Shown here: positions 10,032 through 18,866 of the stretch, in pieces
Position numbering within the stretch: position 1 is the stretch's first letter
How the letters are laid out: every line of letters starts with the position of its first letter
DNA from: Pseudomonas veronii
GTDB taxonomy: Bacteria > Pseudomonadota > Gammaproteobacteria > Pseudomonadales > Pseudomonadaceae
Reading direction: 5' to 3'
DNA: 64,000 bases
NCBI RefSeq assembly: GCF_001439695.1
Contig: NZ_JYLL01000006.1
Location: 284,434-348,433, forward strand
Position numbers and translations under genes: made by a program
The notes under the pieces: generated by a model
Databases searched by the model: none
What the model was told of the DNA's origin: nothing
The model's input: only the letters and a program-made list of their open reading frames with translations

Positions 10032-10108
10032 TGGGGTGGACGAAGGGGATCGAACCCTCGACAACGGGAGTCACAATCCCGTGCTCTACCAACTGAGCTA
10101 CGCCCACC
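10032..10108 (-). tRNA. tRNA-His (anticodon GTG)
   Basis: A second, identical histidine tRNA with encoded CCA and the -1 G. It is followed by a hairpin related to the one behind the other copy, so tRNA plus hairpin look like one duplicated unit. Confidence 0.97.
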
Positions 10109-10139
10109 ATCTAACGCTACTTGTGCCAAAGCTGCCTAA

Positions 10140-10216
10140 TGGCGCACCCGGCAGGACTCGAACCTGCGACCATCCGCTTAGAAGGCGGATGCTCTATCCA
10201 GCTGAGCTACGGGCGC
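10140..10216 (-). tRNA. tRNA-Arg (anticodon TCT)
   Basis: A 77-nt tRNA on the minus strand. The acceptor stem is GCGCCCG/CGGGTGC, the anticodon loop CTTCTAA is closed by TCCGC/GCGGA, and CCA is encoded. It is the first gene of the Arg-His-Leu-His cluster and reads AGA/AGG. Confidence 0.97.
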
Positions 10217-10330
10217 CTGATTAATCTGTACTCTTGGAGGATTACAAACTAAGTGCTTCCAGCCTTGCAGAACAACAATCCTGCTAGACCTTCTTAACCA
10301 GTGCTAGGCTGTGCCCGACAAGTGCGACGA

Positions 10331-10359
10331 ATAGTATAGACGCGCCGGAAAGCCGTCAA
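10331..10359 (-). promoter_or_regulatory. Candidate promoter of the tRNA cluster
   Basis: On the minus strand TTGACG (10354-10359) and TACTAT (10331-10336) have a 17-bp spacer. An A/T-rich stretch just upstream (10360-10390) resembles an UP element, as expected for a stable-RNA promoter. Confidence 0.6.
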
Positions 10360-10491
10360 ATCTTTTTTGAAAAAAATTCATTTTATTTAAGGGGTTAGGC
10401 CAATTTGCAGACCAAGCGCCTTTGCCCCCACGTCTTGGCATGCGAGAATGCGCGCACTTTTCTTCCCCCTCTCGATGGTTAATCACGCGTA

Positions 10492-11346
10492 ATGACTGCA
10501 CAACTTATCGACGGCAAATCAATCGCCGCCAGCCTGCGCCAGCAGATCGCCAAACGCGTCACCGAGCGTAGCCAGCAAGGCTTGCGCACGCCTGGCCTCG
10601 CGGTGATCCTGGTCGGCAGCGATCCTGCGTCTCAGGTTTATGTCTCGCACAAGCGTAAAGACTGTGAAGAGGTCGGCTTTATTTCCAAGGCCTACGACCT
10701 GCCTTCCGAGACCACCCAGCAGGCCCTTACCGACCTGATCGACGGCCTCAACGATGACCCGAACATCGACGGTATCCTGGTGCAACTGCCATTGCCCGCG
10801 CACCTGGACGCCTCCCAGTTGCTCGAACGCATCCGCCCGGACAAAGACGTCGACGGTTTCCACCCGTATAACGTCGGCCGCCTGGCCCAGCGCATCCCGC
10901 TGCTGCGCCCATGCACGCCGAAAGGCATCATGACCCTGCTGGAAAGCACCGGCGTCAACCTTTACGGCCTCGACGCCGTGATCGTCGGCGCCTCCAATAT
11001 CGTCGGGCGCCCGATGGCCATGGAACTGCTGCTCGCCGGCTGCACCGTGACCGTGACCCACCGCTTCACCAAGGACCTCGCCGGTCACGTCGGCCGCGCC
11101 GACCTGGTGGTAGTGGCTGCCGGCAAGCCGGGCCTGGTCAAAGGTGAGTGGATCAAGGAAGGCGCGATCGTCATCGACGTCGGCATCAACCGTCAGGCAG
11201 ACGGCAAGCTGGTCGGCGACGTGGTGTACGAAACCGCCCTGCCCCGTGCCGGCTGGATCACCCCGGTACCGGGTGGCGTTGGCCCGATGACCCGTGCCTG
11301 CCTGCTGGAAAACACGCTGTATGCAGCAGAAACCCTGCACGGCTGA
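10492..11346 (+). CDS. folD: Methylenetetrahydrofolate dehydrogenase/cyclohydrolase FolD
   Basis: A 284-residue bifunctional cytoplasmic enzyme that interconverts 5,10-methylene-, methenyl- and 10-formyl-tetrahydrofolate using NADP. Visible motifs are [13 protein letters not shown] with the catalytic lysine region, the [10 protein letters not shown] folate-site segment, the dinucleotide-binding region around [11 protein letters not shown], and PGGVGPMT near the C-terminus. Length is normal. It is transcribed away from the tRNA cluster and ends with a good terminator. Confidence 0.98.
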   Translation: MTAQLIDGKSIAASLRQQIAKRVTERSQQGLRTPGLAVILVGSDPASQVYVSHKRKDCEEVGFISKAYDLPSETTQQALTDLIDGLNDDPNIDGILVQLPLPAHLDASQLLERIRPDKDVDGFHPYNVGRLAQRIPLLRPCTPKGIMTLLESTGVNLYGLDAVIVGASNIVGRPMAMELLLAGCTVTVTHRFTKDLAGHVGRADLVVVAAGKPGLVKGEWIKEGAIVIDVGINRQADGKLVGDVVYETALPRAGWITPVPGGVGPMTRACLLENTLYAAETLHG

Positions 11347-11360
11347 TCAACTGCCGCGCT

Positions 11361-11391
11361 GAAAAGAGCCCTGCCTTGTCGCAGGGCTTTT
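11361..11391 (+). terminator. Terminator of folD
   Basis: The stem AGCCCTGC/GCAGGGCT (11367-11388) is followed by TTT on the plus strand, directly after the folD stop. Confidence 0.8.
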
Positions 11392-11487
11392 GGTTTCTGA
11401 TGAACCTCACGCTCTGCTATCGTGCATCCGCGGCTGACATGTTCGGCACCCGCCAGATGCCGCAGGAACCCCAGGAGTGCTTTAGCC

Positions 11488-11772
11488 ATGCGCAACCTAC
11501 ATGCCGCCCCTCTGCTGATCCTAATCGCGGTATTGATCCCCGCTTGCACCACCCAACTGACTGAAGCGGGCAAACAGGTCAACCTCGTCACGGCCTCATC
11601 CGCCCACGCTTGCCACGTCGTCAAAGCCTTCACGGTGCAGGGCTCATCCAACGGCGACGCTCTGAACACGGCATTCAATAAAGCCGCCGAGGCTGGCGCT
11701 GACAGCCTGAGCATCGTCAATGTGGAGGACGCTGGCAAAATGCAGGTAGCCGCCTTGAACTGCCGACGCTGA
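11488..11772 (+). CDS. Small lipoprotein, DUF4156-like
   Basis: A 94-residue predicted lipoprotein. A hydrophobic signal ends in LIPAC, with Cys20 as the likely lipidated residue. The mature part contains VNLVTASSAHACHVVKAF and a central NKAAEAGADS segment. This is the layout of DUF4156/RcsF-like small envelope lipoproteins, though the family call rests on memory of the pattern. I start at ATG 11488, which has AGGAG upstream; the 22-residue extension is not signal-like. Its function is unknown. Confidence 0.7.
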   Translation: MRNLHAAPLLILIAVLIPACTTQLTEAGKQVNLVTASSAHACHVVKAFTVQGSSNGDALNTAFNKAAEAGADSLSIVNVEDAGKMQVAALNCRR

Positions 11773-11919
11773 CGGGCTTGCCCAATAGAACACGCACCCG
11801 AACATCCGGCTCGTTCACCCAGGCGCAGCACCCGGTTTCGCGTTTCTTCGACATCCTTTTCACCCGCCATCGACAGGATCGGGCGCAACTTACCTCTACT
11901 CCTTTGAAAATCCCCATTA

Positions 11920-11947
11920 GACCCGCCCTCATAGCGGGCCTTTTTTT
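11920..11947 (+). terminator. Terminator after the small lipoprotein gene
   Basis: CCCGC/GCGGG hairpin followed by seven T on the plus strand. The rest of 11773-12105 contains no gene I can support. Confidence 0.7.
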
Positions 11948-12105
11948 GCCCGCGATGGGCTACAAGCCTAACCAATCATCGCCTTACAGCCTTTATTTAA
12001 AGGCTCTCTATCGTTTTCTGATCCATACTCCTAAAATGTAACGTCATTTTTCATAAAGCCCGTTGCAGAACGGTATTTCTTACTTTTTTTAGCGAGTTCA
12101 TCCGC

Positions 12106-13029
12106 GTGAAAATTCGTCTCTCTCTCGTCAGCCTTTTATTTGCTTTCACCGGCACCTTTGCGCACGCCGCCGAAACCACCCTGGCCCCGCGTGACACCTC
12201 AAAACTGCAAATCGCTTCCGGCAGCGCCATGCTGGTCGATCTGCAAACCAACAAAGTCATCTATTCCAGCAACCCGGACGTGGTGGTGCCGATCGCTTCC
12301 GTGAGCAAGCTCATGACCGGCCTGATCGTGCTGGAAGCCAAGCAGAACATGGACGAGTACATCGACATCAACATCACCGACACGCCGGAAATGAAAGGCG
12401 TGTTCTCCCGCGTGAAAATCGGCAGCCAAATGCCGCGCAAAGAGATGTTGCTGATCGCCCTGATGTCCTCGGAAAACCGCGCCGCCGCGAGCCTGGCTCA
12501 CCACTACCCGGGCGGCTACGTAGCCTTCATTGCGGCGATGAACGCCAAGGCCAAGGCGCTGGGCATGACCAGCACCCATTACGTCGAGCCTACCGGCCTG
12601 TCCATCCATAACGTGTCGACCGCCAGGGACCTGAGCAAGCTGCTGGCCTACGCGCGCAAATTCCCGATGCTGAGCCAATTGAGCACCACCAAGGAAAAGA
12701 CCGTGGCGTTCCGCAAGCCCAACTACACCTTGGGTTTCTCCAACACCGACCACCTGATCAACCGCGCCAACTGGGACATCAAGCTGACCAAGACCGGCTT
12801 CACCAACCAGGCCGGCCACTGCCTGGTGCTGGTGACCAGCATGGGTAACCGCCCGGTGTCGCTGGTGATCCTCGACGCCTTCGGCAAGTTCACCCACTTC
12901 GCCGATGCCAGCCGAATCCGCAACTGGGTCGAGACCGGCAAGGGCGGTTCGGTGCCGGACGTTGCGTTGCGCTACAAGGCCGACAAGAACCTGAAGAACC
13001 GCCCGAACGCGACAGAGGTTCGTCGCTGA
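12106..13029 (+). CDS. pbpG: D-alanyl-D-alanine endopeptidase (PBP7 type)
   Basis: A 307-residue periplasmic peptidase of the S11 family that cleaves peptidoglycan crosslinks. It has a Sec signal peptide ending about AHA/AE. Active-site motifs are SVSK (SxxK), SSEN (SxN) and KTGFTNQAG (KTG). Length agrees with PbpG. The start codon is GTG at 12106. It appears monocistronic, with terminators on both sides. Confidence 0.95.
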   Translation: MKIRLSLVSLLFAFTGTFAHAAETTLAPRDTSKLQIASGSAMLVDLQTNKVIYSSNPDVVVPIASVSKLMTGLIVLEAKQNMDEYIDINITDTPEMKGVFSRVKIGSQMPRKEMLLIALMSSENRAAASLAHHYPGGYVAFIAAMNAKAKALGMTSTHYVEPTGLSIHNVSTARDLSKLLAYARKFPMLSQLSTTKEKTVAFRKPNYTLGFSNTDHLINRANWDIKLTKTGFTNQAGHCLVLVTSMGNRPVSLVILDAFGKFTHFADASRIRNWVETGKGGSVPDVALRYKADKNLKNRPNATEVRR

Positions 13030-13060
13030 ACGGCGCCCCCCCCAAAACGCCCGCCTGACC

Positions 13061-13089
13061 AATGCCCCGACATGCTCGGGGCATTTTTT
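13061..13089 (+). terminator. Terminator of pbpG
   Basis: A perfect 10-bp stem AATGCCCCGA/TCGGGGCATT followed by a T-run. Confidence 0.85.
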
Positions 13090-13239
13090 TCGGCATAAGC
13101 CTCGCAAAAACAGGCCGTTGCATCGCTAACCGGGGTTGCGGATCACGCCCACGATCTGCGGCAAAATAGCGCACAGACAGGCTTTTACTTTGCGCCTGAA
13201 CTGCCGCTAAATGTTCACCCCTTTCAGTCGACTTCGTTC

Positions 13240-13629
13240 ATGGCTCGTCTCAAACGCATCAGTCCCTGGCTAGCCTGCCTGGCCATCGTGCTGAACATGC
13301 TGGCCATGCCGCTCAGCCGCGCCATGCAGACGCCGGACATGGGACTGTTGATGTGGGGCGGATTCTGCTCGGGGGGCGCCTCGCAAGCGCTGCCTCCCAA
13401 CTTGAGCAAGCTGATCGACCCGCTCCAGTCGGCGCCGTCGCAATCCGCCATGAAACACAGCGATTGCTGCTGCGGTCATGCCGGACTGGCGGCGCTGCCG
13501 TCCGACTACTACAGGCATTTCCTACCGCGATACGCCCCCGACACCACCCTCGACAACCCCGAGTTGCCGACGCTGCACCCCAGAATCCGCTGGCCGAGCC
13601 TGAGCCCGCGCGCCTCCCCTACCGTTTGA
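13240..13629 (+). CDS. DUF2946 family protein
   Basis: A 129-residue protein with an N-terminal hydrophobic segment (WLACLAIVLNMLAMP) that may be a signal or anchor, then a conserved-looking central part with HSDCCCGHAGLAAL, a cysteine/histidine cluster suited to metal binding. DUF2946 proteins are often encoded beside copper or other metal uptake receptors. Here a TonB-dependent receptor follows 95 bp downstream on the same strand, so co-transcription is plausible. No clear ribosome binding site precedes the ATG. Direct function is unknown. Confidence 0.75.
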   Translation: MARLKRISPWLACLAIVLNMLAMPLSRAMQTPDMGLLMWGGFCSGGASQALPPNLSKLIDPLQSAPSQSAMKHSDCCCGHAGLAALPSDYYRHFLPRYAPDTTLDNPELPTLHPRIRWPSLSPRASPTV

Positions 13630-13724
13630 TCGACACCCGCGCCGCCCCATAGGCGGCGCGATCTGCTTGTCAGCCGCCCGCCTGGGCGTCCTCGAAGTGT
13701 CTTGATCATCAGGAATGGTGCGCT

Positions 13725-15812
13725 ATGCCTGCTCGAATGACTTTGCCTCGCGCAAAGCGTGTCTCTGTGTCCCGCCCGCTATGGCCCTTGCTGTCCATCG
13801 GCCTGTTCGCCCTCAACCCGCTGTCCTCGGCACTGGCCGAAACCGGTAAAACCGAAGACTCCACCCTCACCCTCGGCACCGTCACGGTCCAGGGCGCCAG
13901 CGCCAGCAGCGGCCCGCTGAGCACCAGCAGCGTGCTCAGCTCGGTGGACATTCTCGGCGCCGACATCCTCGAAAAAATGCCGGTCAACTACAGCTGGGAA
14001 CTGTTCAGTCGCGCGCCAGGGGTGATCCTCACCGAGTTCAACCAAGGCACCACCTCCGGCAAGATTTCCTTTCGCGGCTTCAACGGCGAAGGCGAAGTCA
14101 ACGCAGTGAAGTTGCTGATCGACGGCATCCCGAGCAACAGCAACGACGGCAACATGCCGTTCATGGACATGATTTTCCCCATGGAGCTGGACAGCATCGA
14201 AGTGGTGCGCGGCACCAGCGATGCGCGCTATGGCCTGAACAACATCGCCGGCAACGTCAATATGCTGACCCGCACCGGCGGCGACTACACCAAGGCGCGG
14301 GTGCGCTACGGCAGTTACAACACCCAGGAAACCCAGCTGGCCAAAGGCATCGAAGGCAGCAACTGGACGCAGAACTACTTCTTCGCCTACCAGAAATCCG
14401 ACGGTTACCGCGATCACGCCGAGGCGGACAGGTTTTCCATGTCCGGCAAATGGTTCTACACCCCGGACGACAACAGCTACCGCATCGGCCTGATCGCCCG
14501 TCACTACGAAACCGAGGCGCAGGAACCCGGCTACTTGAGTGAAGAGGACGCCCACCAGCACCCGACCATGACCAACAGCTACAACGCCACCGACAAAGGC
14601 ACGCGGCGGATGAACCAGGTCAGCCTGCACTTCGACACCGACCTGGCCGAGACGCTGGCCTGGTCGGCAAAAACCTACGTCAACACCTTCGACGACCGGC
14701 GCTGGACGCAATACTGGCGCACCAGCGCCCAGCAGGAGCGCGACGCCTACGAAACCCAGTACGGCGCCCTCACCTCCCTGACCTGGCGCCCGCAAGTCAG
14801 CTGGCTGTACGACTTCGCCCTGGAAGGCGGCGCGGACATGCAGCAGCAGCAGAACAAGAGCGAGCGCTACCGCACCAAGGACCGCCTGCGCCTGGCCCAA
14901 ACCCGCGACCAGCGATTCGACTTCGACACCTACGGCGCCTATGTCCAGGCCGAGATCAAGCCGTTCGAGTCGCTGAAAATCGTCCCGGCGTATCGCGTCG
15001 ATAAGATCCAGGGCGACTTCACCAACGAAATGACCGGCATGGACTACGACATCAACGACTATGGGCTGATCAAACAACCCAAGCTCAGCGTGGTGTATTC
15101 ACCGTGGGACGTGGCCAGCATCTATGCCAACTGGGGGCGGACCTTCCAGGTCGGCACCGGCGCGGCGGCCTATAAGATTCCACCGCGGGATACCAACCTG
15201 GCGCCGTCGATCAACGACGGCTGGGAAACCGGGGTCAAGTTCACCCCGGCGGACTGGATCGACGGCCGCATCGCCTATTGGCAGCAAGAAGCCAGCGGCG
15301 AAGTCAGTCGCCGCCTCAACGACCCGAGCGGCGAGTCGGACAACGTCGGCGAAACCCGGCGCTGGGGTTACGACGCGCAAGTCAATCTGCACCCGGACGA
15401 ACGCACCGAAATCTGGATGGCCTACTCCTGGCAGTACTCGAAAATCCTCCAGCCCAGCGCGACCTTGCCCAACAGCAAAGGCCAGGAAATCGACCACATC
15501 CCGCATCACCTGTACAACGCCGGCGTCAGCTACAAGGCCACGCGGGCGCTGCAGTTGACGGCGTGGATGAACGGCCAGACGAATTACTACCTGGAACGCG
15601 AGAACACCAAGGGCACTTACGGCGGCTACGTCTTGATGAACCTCGGCGCGACTTACCAGGTGACCGAATCGGTCAGTGTCGACCTGCAGTTGAAAAACCT
15701 CACCAACCGCTACTACGAATACGTCTGGTATGACCCGGACGGCGCCCAGGCCTCGCTGCACTCACCCGGCGACGGGCGCGCGCTGTACAGCGGCGTCACC
15801 GTCGACTTCTGA
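13725..15812 (+). CDS. TonB-dependent outer-membrane receptor
   Basis: A 695-residue outer-membrane receptor. It has a signal peptide ending near ALAE, a TonB-box-like DSTLTLGTVTV just after it, and a plug domain with GKISFRGFNGEGE and VVRGTSDARYG. A 22-strand-type barrel follows, ending in the C-terminal aromatic SGVTVDF. Such receptors import ferric siderophores, metals or other ligands. The substrate cannot be read from sequence. The DUF2946 neighbour suggests a metal, and the adjacent two-component system and flavin reductase operon suggest redox handling of it. A hydroxamate or copper role is only inference. Confidence 0.93.
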   Translation: MPARMTLPRAKRVSVSRPLWPLLSIGLFALNPLSSALAETGKTEDSTLTLGTVTVQGASASSGPLSTSSVLSSVDILGADILEKMPVNYSWELFSRAPGVILTEFNQGTTSGKISFRGFNGEGEVNAVKLLIDGIPSNSNDGNMPFMDMIFPMELDSIEVVRGTSDARYGLNNIAGNVNMLTRTGGDYTKARVRYGSYNTQETQLAKGIEGSNWTQNYFFAYQKSDGYRDHAEADRFSMSGKWFYTPDDNSYRIGLIARHYETEAQEPGYLSEEDAHQHPTMTNSYNATDKGTRRMNQVSLHFDTDLAETLAWSAKTYVNTFDDRRWTQYWRTSAQQERDAYETQYGALTSLTWRPQVSWLYDFALEGGADMQQQQNKSERYRTKDRLRLAQTRDQRFDFDTYGAYVQAEIKPFESLKIVPAYRVDKIQGDFTNEMTGMDYDINDYGLIKQPKLSVVYSPWDVASIYANWGRTFQVGTGAAAYKIPPRDTNLAPSINDGWETGVKFTPADWIDGRIAYWQQEASGEVSRRLNDPSGESDNVGETRRWGYDAQVNLHPDERTEIWMAYSWQYSKILQPSATLPNSKGQEIDHIPHHLYNAGVSYKATRALQLTAWMNGQTNYYLERENTKGTYGGYVLMNLGATYQVTESVSVDLQLKNLTNRYYEYVWYDPDGAQASLHSPGDGRALYSGVTVDF

Positions 15813-15842
15813 TCGGCAGCGCCGCCGGGGCGCGATGAACGT

Positions 15843-17173
15843 TCAGGCCGGCAAGCGCAAAAACTGAACGTTCACTTCAAACCCGTCGTCCCGGCCTGTG
15901 GCCGGCGACGCCAGGGTCATGTGCGCCTTGACCCCATGGACGATGGTCTTGGCAATCGCCAGGCCCAATCCGCTGCCGCTGGCTTCGCTGCTGCCGCGCA
16001 CGAAGCGTTCGGTCAGGCGCTGCAACACCGGCGCCGGCACGGCCGGTCCGCCGTTGACCACCCGCAGCAACGCATCGTCCGTGAGGCTGACGTCGACCGG
16101 TTGATCCGCCGCGCCGTACTTCAACGCATTCTCGATCAAGTTGCGCAGCAGGATGCCGAACGCGTCCGGGTCGATCGCGCAATACACGCTGCCCTCGCTC
16201 GGCAGTTGCAAGCGGATGCGCTGCCCGCTGCTGCGGTTCCACTCATCGACCCCATGGGCCAGTAAGGGAATCAGGTCCTGGGGCGCCTCGGACAACAACC
16301 CGCCGCCCTCGGCCTTGGCCAACTGCATGAGTTTTTCCGAAAGCCGCGCCAGTTCGCGCAAGGCGTGTTCGATCTTCGCCGCACGCACGCGCAACGGGCC
16401 TTCCGGCGCTTCCTGGCGCAAACGCTGGATCTGCGCCAGCGTCGCCGCCAATGGTGTGCGCAACTCGTGGGCGCTGTTGGCGGTGAAGCTGCGCTCGGCC
16501 TCCAAGGCCTTGCGCAAGCGCTCCAGCAGGTGGTTGACCGCGTCGGCCAACGGGTCGATTTCAGCCGGCAGCCGGGCCACGCTTATCGGCGACAAATCCC
16601 CCACACCACGCGCTTCCACGGCACGGCGATAAGCCAATACGCTGCGCAGGCTGAAGCGCACAAACAACCATGTGCCCAACAGGCTGATGGGGATCAGCGC
16701 CAATAACGGCATCAACAGGGCCAACAAGGCTTCCCGCGCCGCCTCACGGCGATGCCCCAGCGGCTCGGCGATCTCAATGAACAGCGTATCGCGCAGCGCA
16801 CTCGCGCCGTACAGCCGGTATTTTCGGGTAGTGGAAAACCCTTCGCTCGGGTGTTCGTTGAAGATCTTCGGGTTGGCGTCATGGGACTGCATCAGAATCT
16901 GGCCCTGGGCATCGCGCACCAGGTACGTCAGGTATTCCTTGTGCATCTTCAGGGTGGCGACGTGCTGGGCGGTGCGCGGTTCTTCGCGGTTGCTGATTTC
17001 CAGCACGGCCAGGGGCAGGATGCGTTGCGCGGTCTCTTCCAGGGCGCTGTCGAACACCTCGTTCAATTCGTGTTGCACCACCAGCCAGGCGCCGACGGTC
17101 GCCCCCAGCCAGAGCAAGGTCATGCCCAGGGTCAACCCGAGGCCGAGGCGTTTTTGCAGGCTGATCGGCGACT

Positions 17174-17177
<4 letters not shown>
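15843..17177 (-). CDS. Sensor histidine kinase (QseC/PmrB-like)
   Basis: A 444-residue membrane kinase. It has TM1 at about residues 10-32, a periplasmic sensor of about 130 residues, TM2 near 165-190, then a HAMP-like segment. The dimerisation domain has NSAHELRTPLAA (phospho-His), and the ATPase domain has NLIENALKYG and SGSGLGLAIAK. I start at ATG 17177, which overlaps the response regulator stop by 4 bp (ATGA); the longer frame upstream lies inside the regulator gene. It converges with the TonB receptor gene. The input signal is unknown, perhaps metal or redox. Confidence 0.94.
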
Positions 17178-17833
<656 letters not shown>

Positions 17834-17886
17834 CTGGCACCTCCTGTGGTGGTTGTCGTGCCGCACCTTACCGAGCTTACCTGACG

Positions 17887-17902
17887 TGAATCTGAAGATT
17901 CA
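17887..17902. promoter_or_regulatory. Inverted repeat between the regulator and the PepSY operon
   Basis: TGAATCT-GA-AGATTCA is a perfect 7+2+7 palindrome. It is flanked by outward CTGAC and GTCAG halves (17881-17914). It lies midway in the 131-bp divergent promoter region and is a natural candidate operator for the adjacent OmpR-type regulator. Confidence 0.5.
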
Positions 17903-17964
17903 GCTGGTTGTCAGGAATGCCCTTTAGGGTAAGCCGCAAATGCCAATCCGGCCGGAGACAGATC

Positions 17965-18288
17965 ATGAAATCAGCTTTTATTGTCAGCACCGCACTGCTG
18001 GGCGTCCTGCTCGGCGCAAACGCCTTGGCCGACGACGACTGCAGCGAGCCGGTCAGCGACTGGCAACCACGCGAAACCCTGCGCCAGCAAGTGGAACAGC
18101 AATACGGCTGGAGCGTGCAACGCATCAAGGTCGACGACGGCTGCTATGAACTCAGGGGCACCGACCGCAAAGGCAATGCGATCGAAGCCAGCTACGCACC
18201 CGCCTCGCTTCGTCTGCGCAAACTGGAAATCCATTTCGGCGCCAACGGCGACGCCCGGGATTACCTCAACCGCCCTGGATCGGAATGA
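17965..18288 (+). CDS. Periplasmic PepSY-domain protein
   Basis: A 107-residue exported protein. The signal peptide ends at NALA/DD. The mature part reads as a single PepSY fold (LRQQVEQQYGWSVQRIKVDDGCYELRGTD pattern, given here only by its key parts QYGW and GCYEL). Small PepSY proteins commonly sit beside two-component systems and PepSY membrane reductases and may act as periplasmic sensors or inhibitors. It is the first gene of a five-gene operon. I start at ATG 17965 with GGAGA upstream. Confidence 0.85.
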   Translation: MKSAFIVSTALLGVLLGANALADDDCSEPVSDWQPRETLRQQVEQQYGWSVQRIKVDDGCYELRGTDRKGNAIEASYAPASLRLRKLEIHFGANGDARDYLNRPGSE

Positions 18289-18370
18289 TCAGCGGTTTTT
18301 CCACGGCTTTCAGGTTGCTGTCAGCCAGCAGGTCCAGGCTCTCGCCACAACGTTCAACCAGGACATCATC

Positions 18371-18841
18371 ATGAAAAAGATCATTGCTGCAACCTGCCTC
18401 GCCGGCGCCATTGCCCTGCCGGGGCTGGCCCAGGCCCGCGAAGTGACACTGACCACCCAACTCAAGGACTACAGCGGCAACGGCGCGTACCTGGCGATCT
18501 ATGTTACCGACGCCAACGGCCAGTACCAGAAAACCCTCTGGGTCGCCGGCAAAAAGGCCAAGTACTACCGGCACCTGAGCGACTGGGCGCGTGGCAGCGC
18601 CATGAAGCCGAGCGAGTTTGACGGCCTCAGCGGCGCCAGTGTCGGCAGCGGCCGCAGCCTCACCGTCAGCGTGGAACTGGCCGACACCTTGATCGACGCC
18701 GGGTATCAGATCCGTATCGACAGCGCCGTGGAAGACAAGCGCGACAGCCGCGCCGACGTCAGTGTCCCGCTGACATCGGCCGGGTCGGGCAAGCCGGTCA
18801 GCGGCAGCACTTATGTCGAGTCCTTTACCTACGACCTGTAA
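18371..18841 (+). CDS. DUF2271 periplasmic protein, putative flavinylated carrier
   Basis: A 156-residue exported protein with a signal peptide ending AQA/RE. The mature domain begins EVTLTTQLKDYSGNGAYLA, typical of DUF2271. Residues 84-90 read DGLSGAS, close to the Dxx(S/T)GAT motif on which ApbE attaches FMN to Thr or Ser. An apbE gene lies two genes downstream in the same operon. I infer that this protein carries covalent FMN and passes electrons from the membrane reductase in the periplasm. That role is not proven by sequence. Confidence 0.85.
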   Translation: MKKIIAATCLAGAIALPGLAQAREVTLTTQLKDYSGNGAYLAIYVTDANGQYQKTLWVAGKKAKYYRHLSDWARGSAMKPSEFDGLSGASVGSGRSLTVSVELADTLIDAGYQIRIDSAVEDKRDSRADVSVPLTSAGSGKPVSGSTYVESFTYDL

Positions 18842-18866
18842 CACCTGCGACTTCTGGAGGCTGAAC

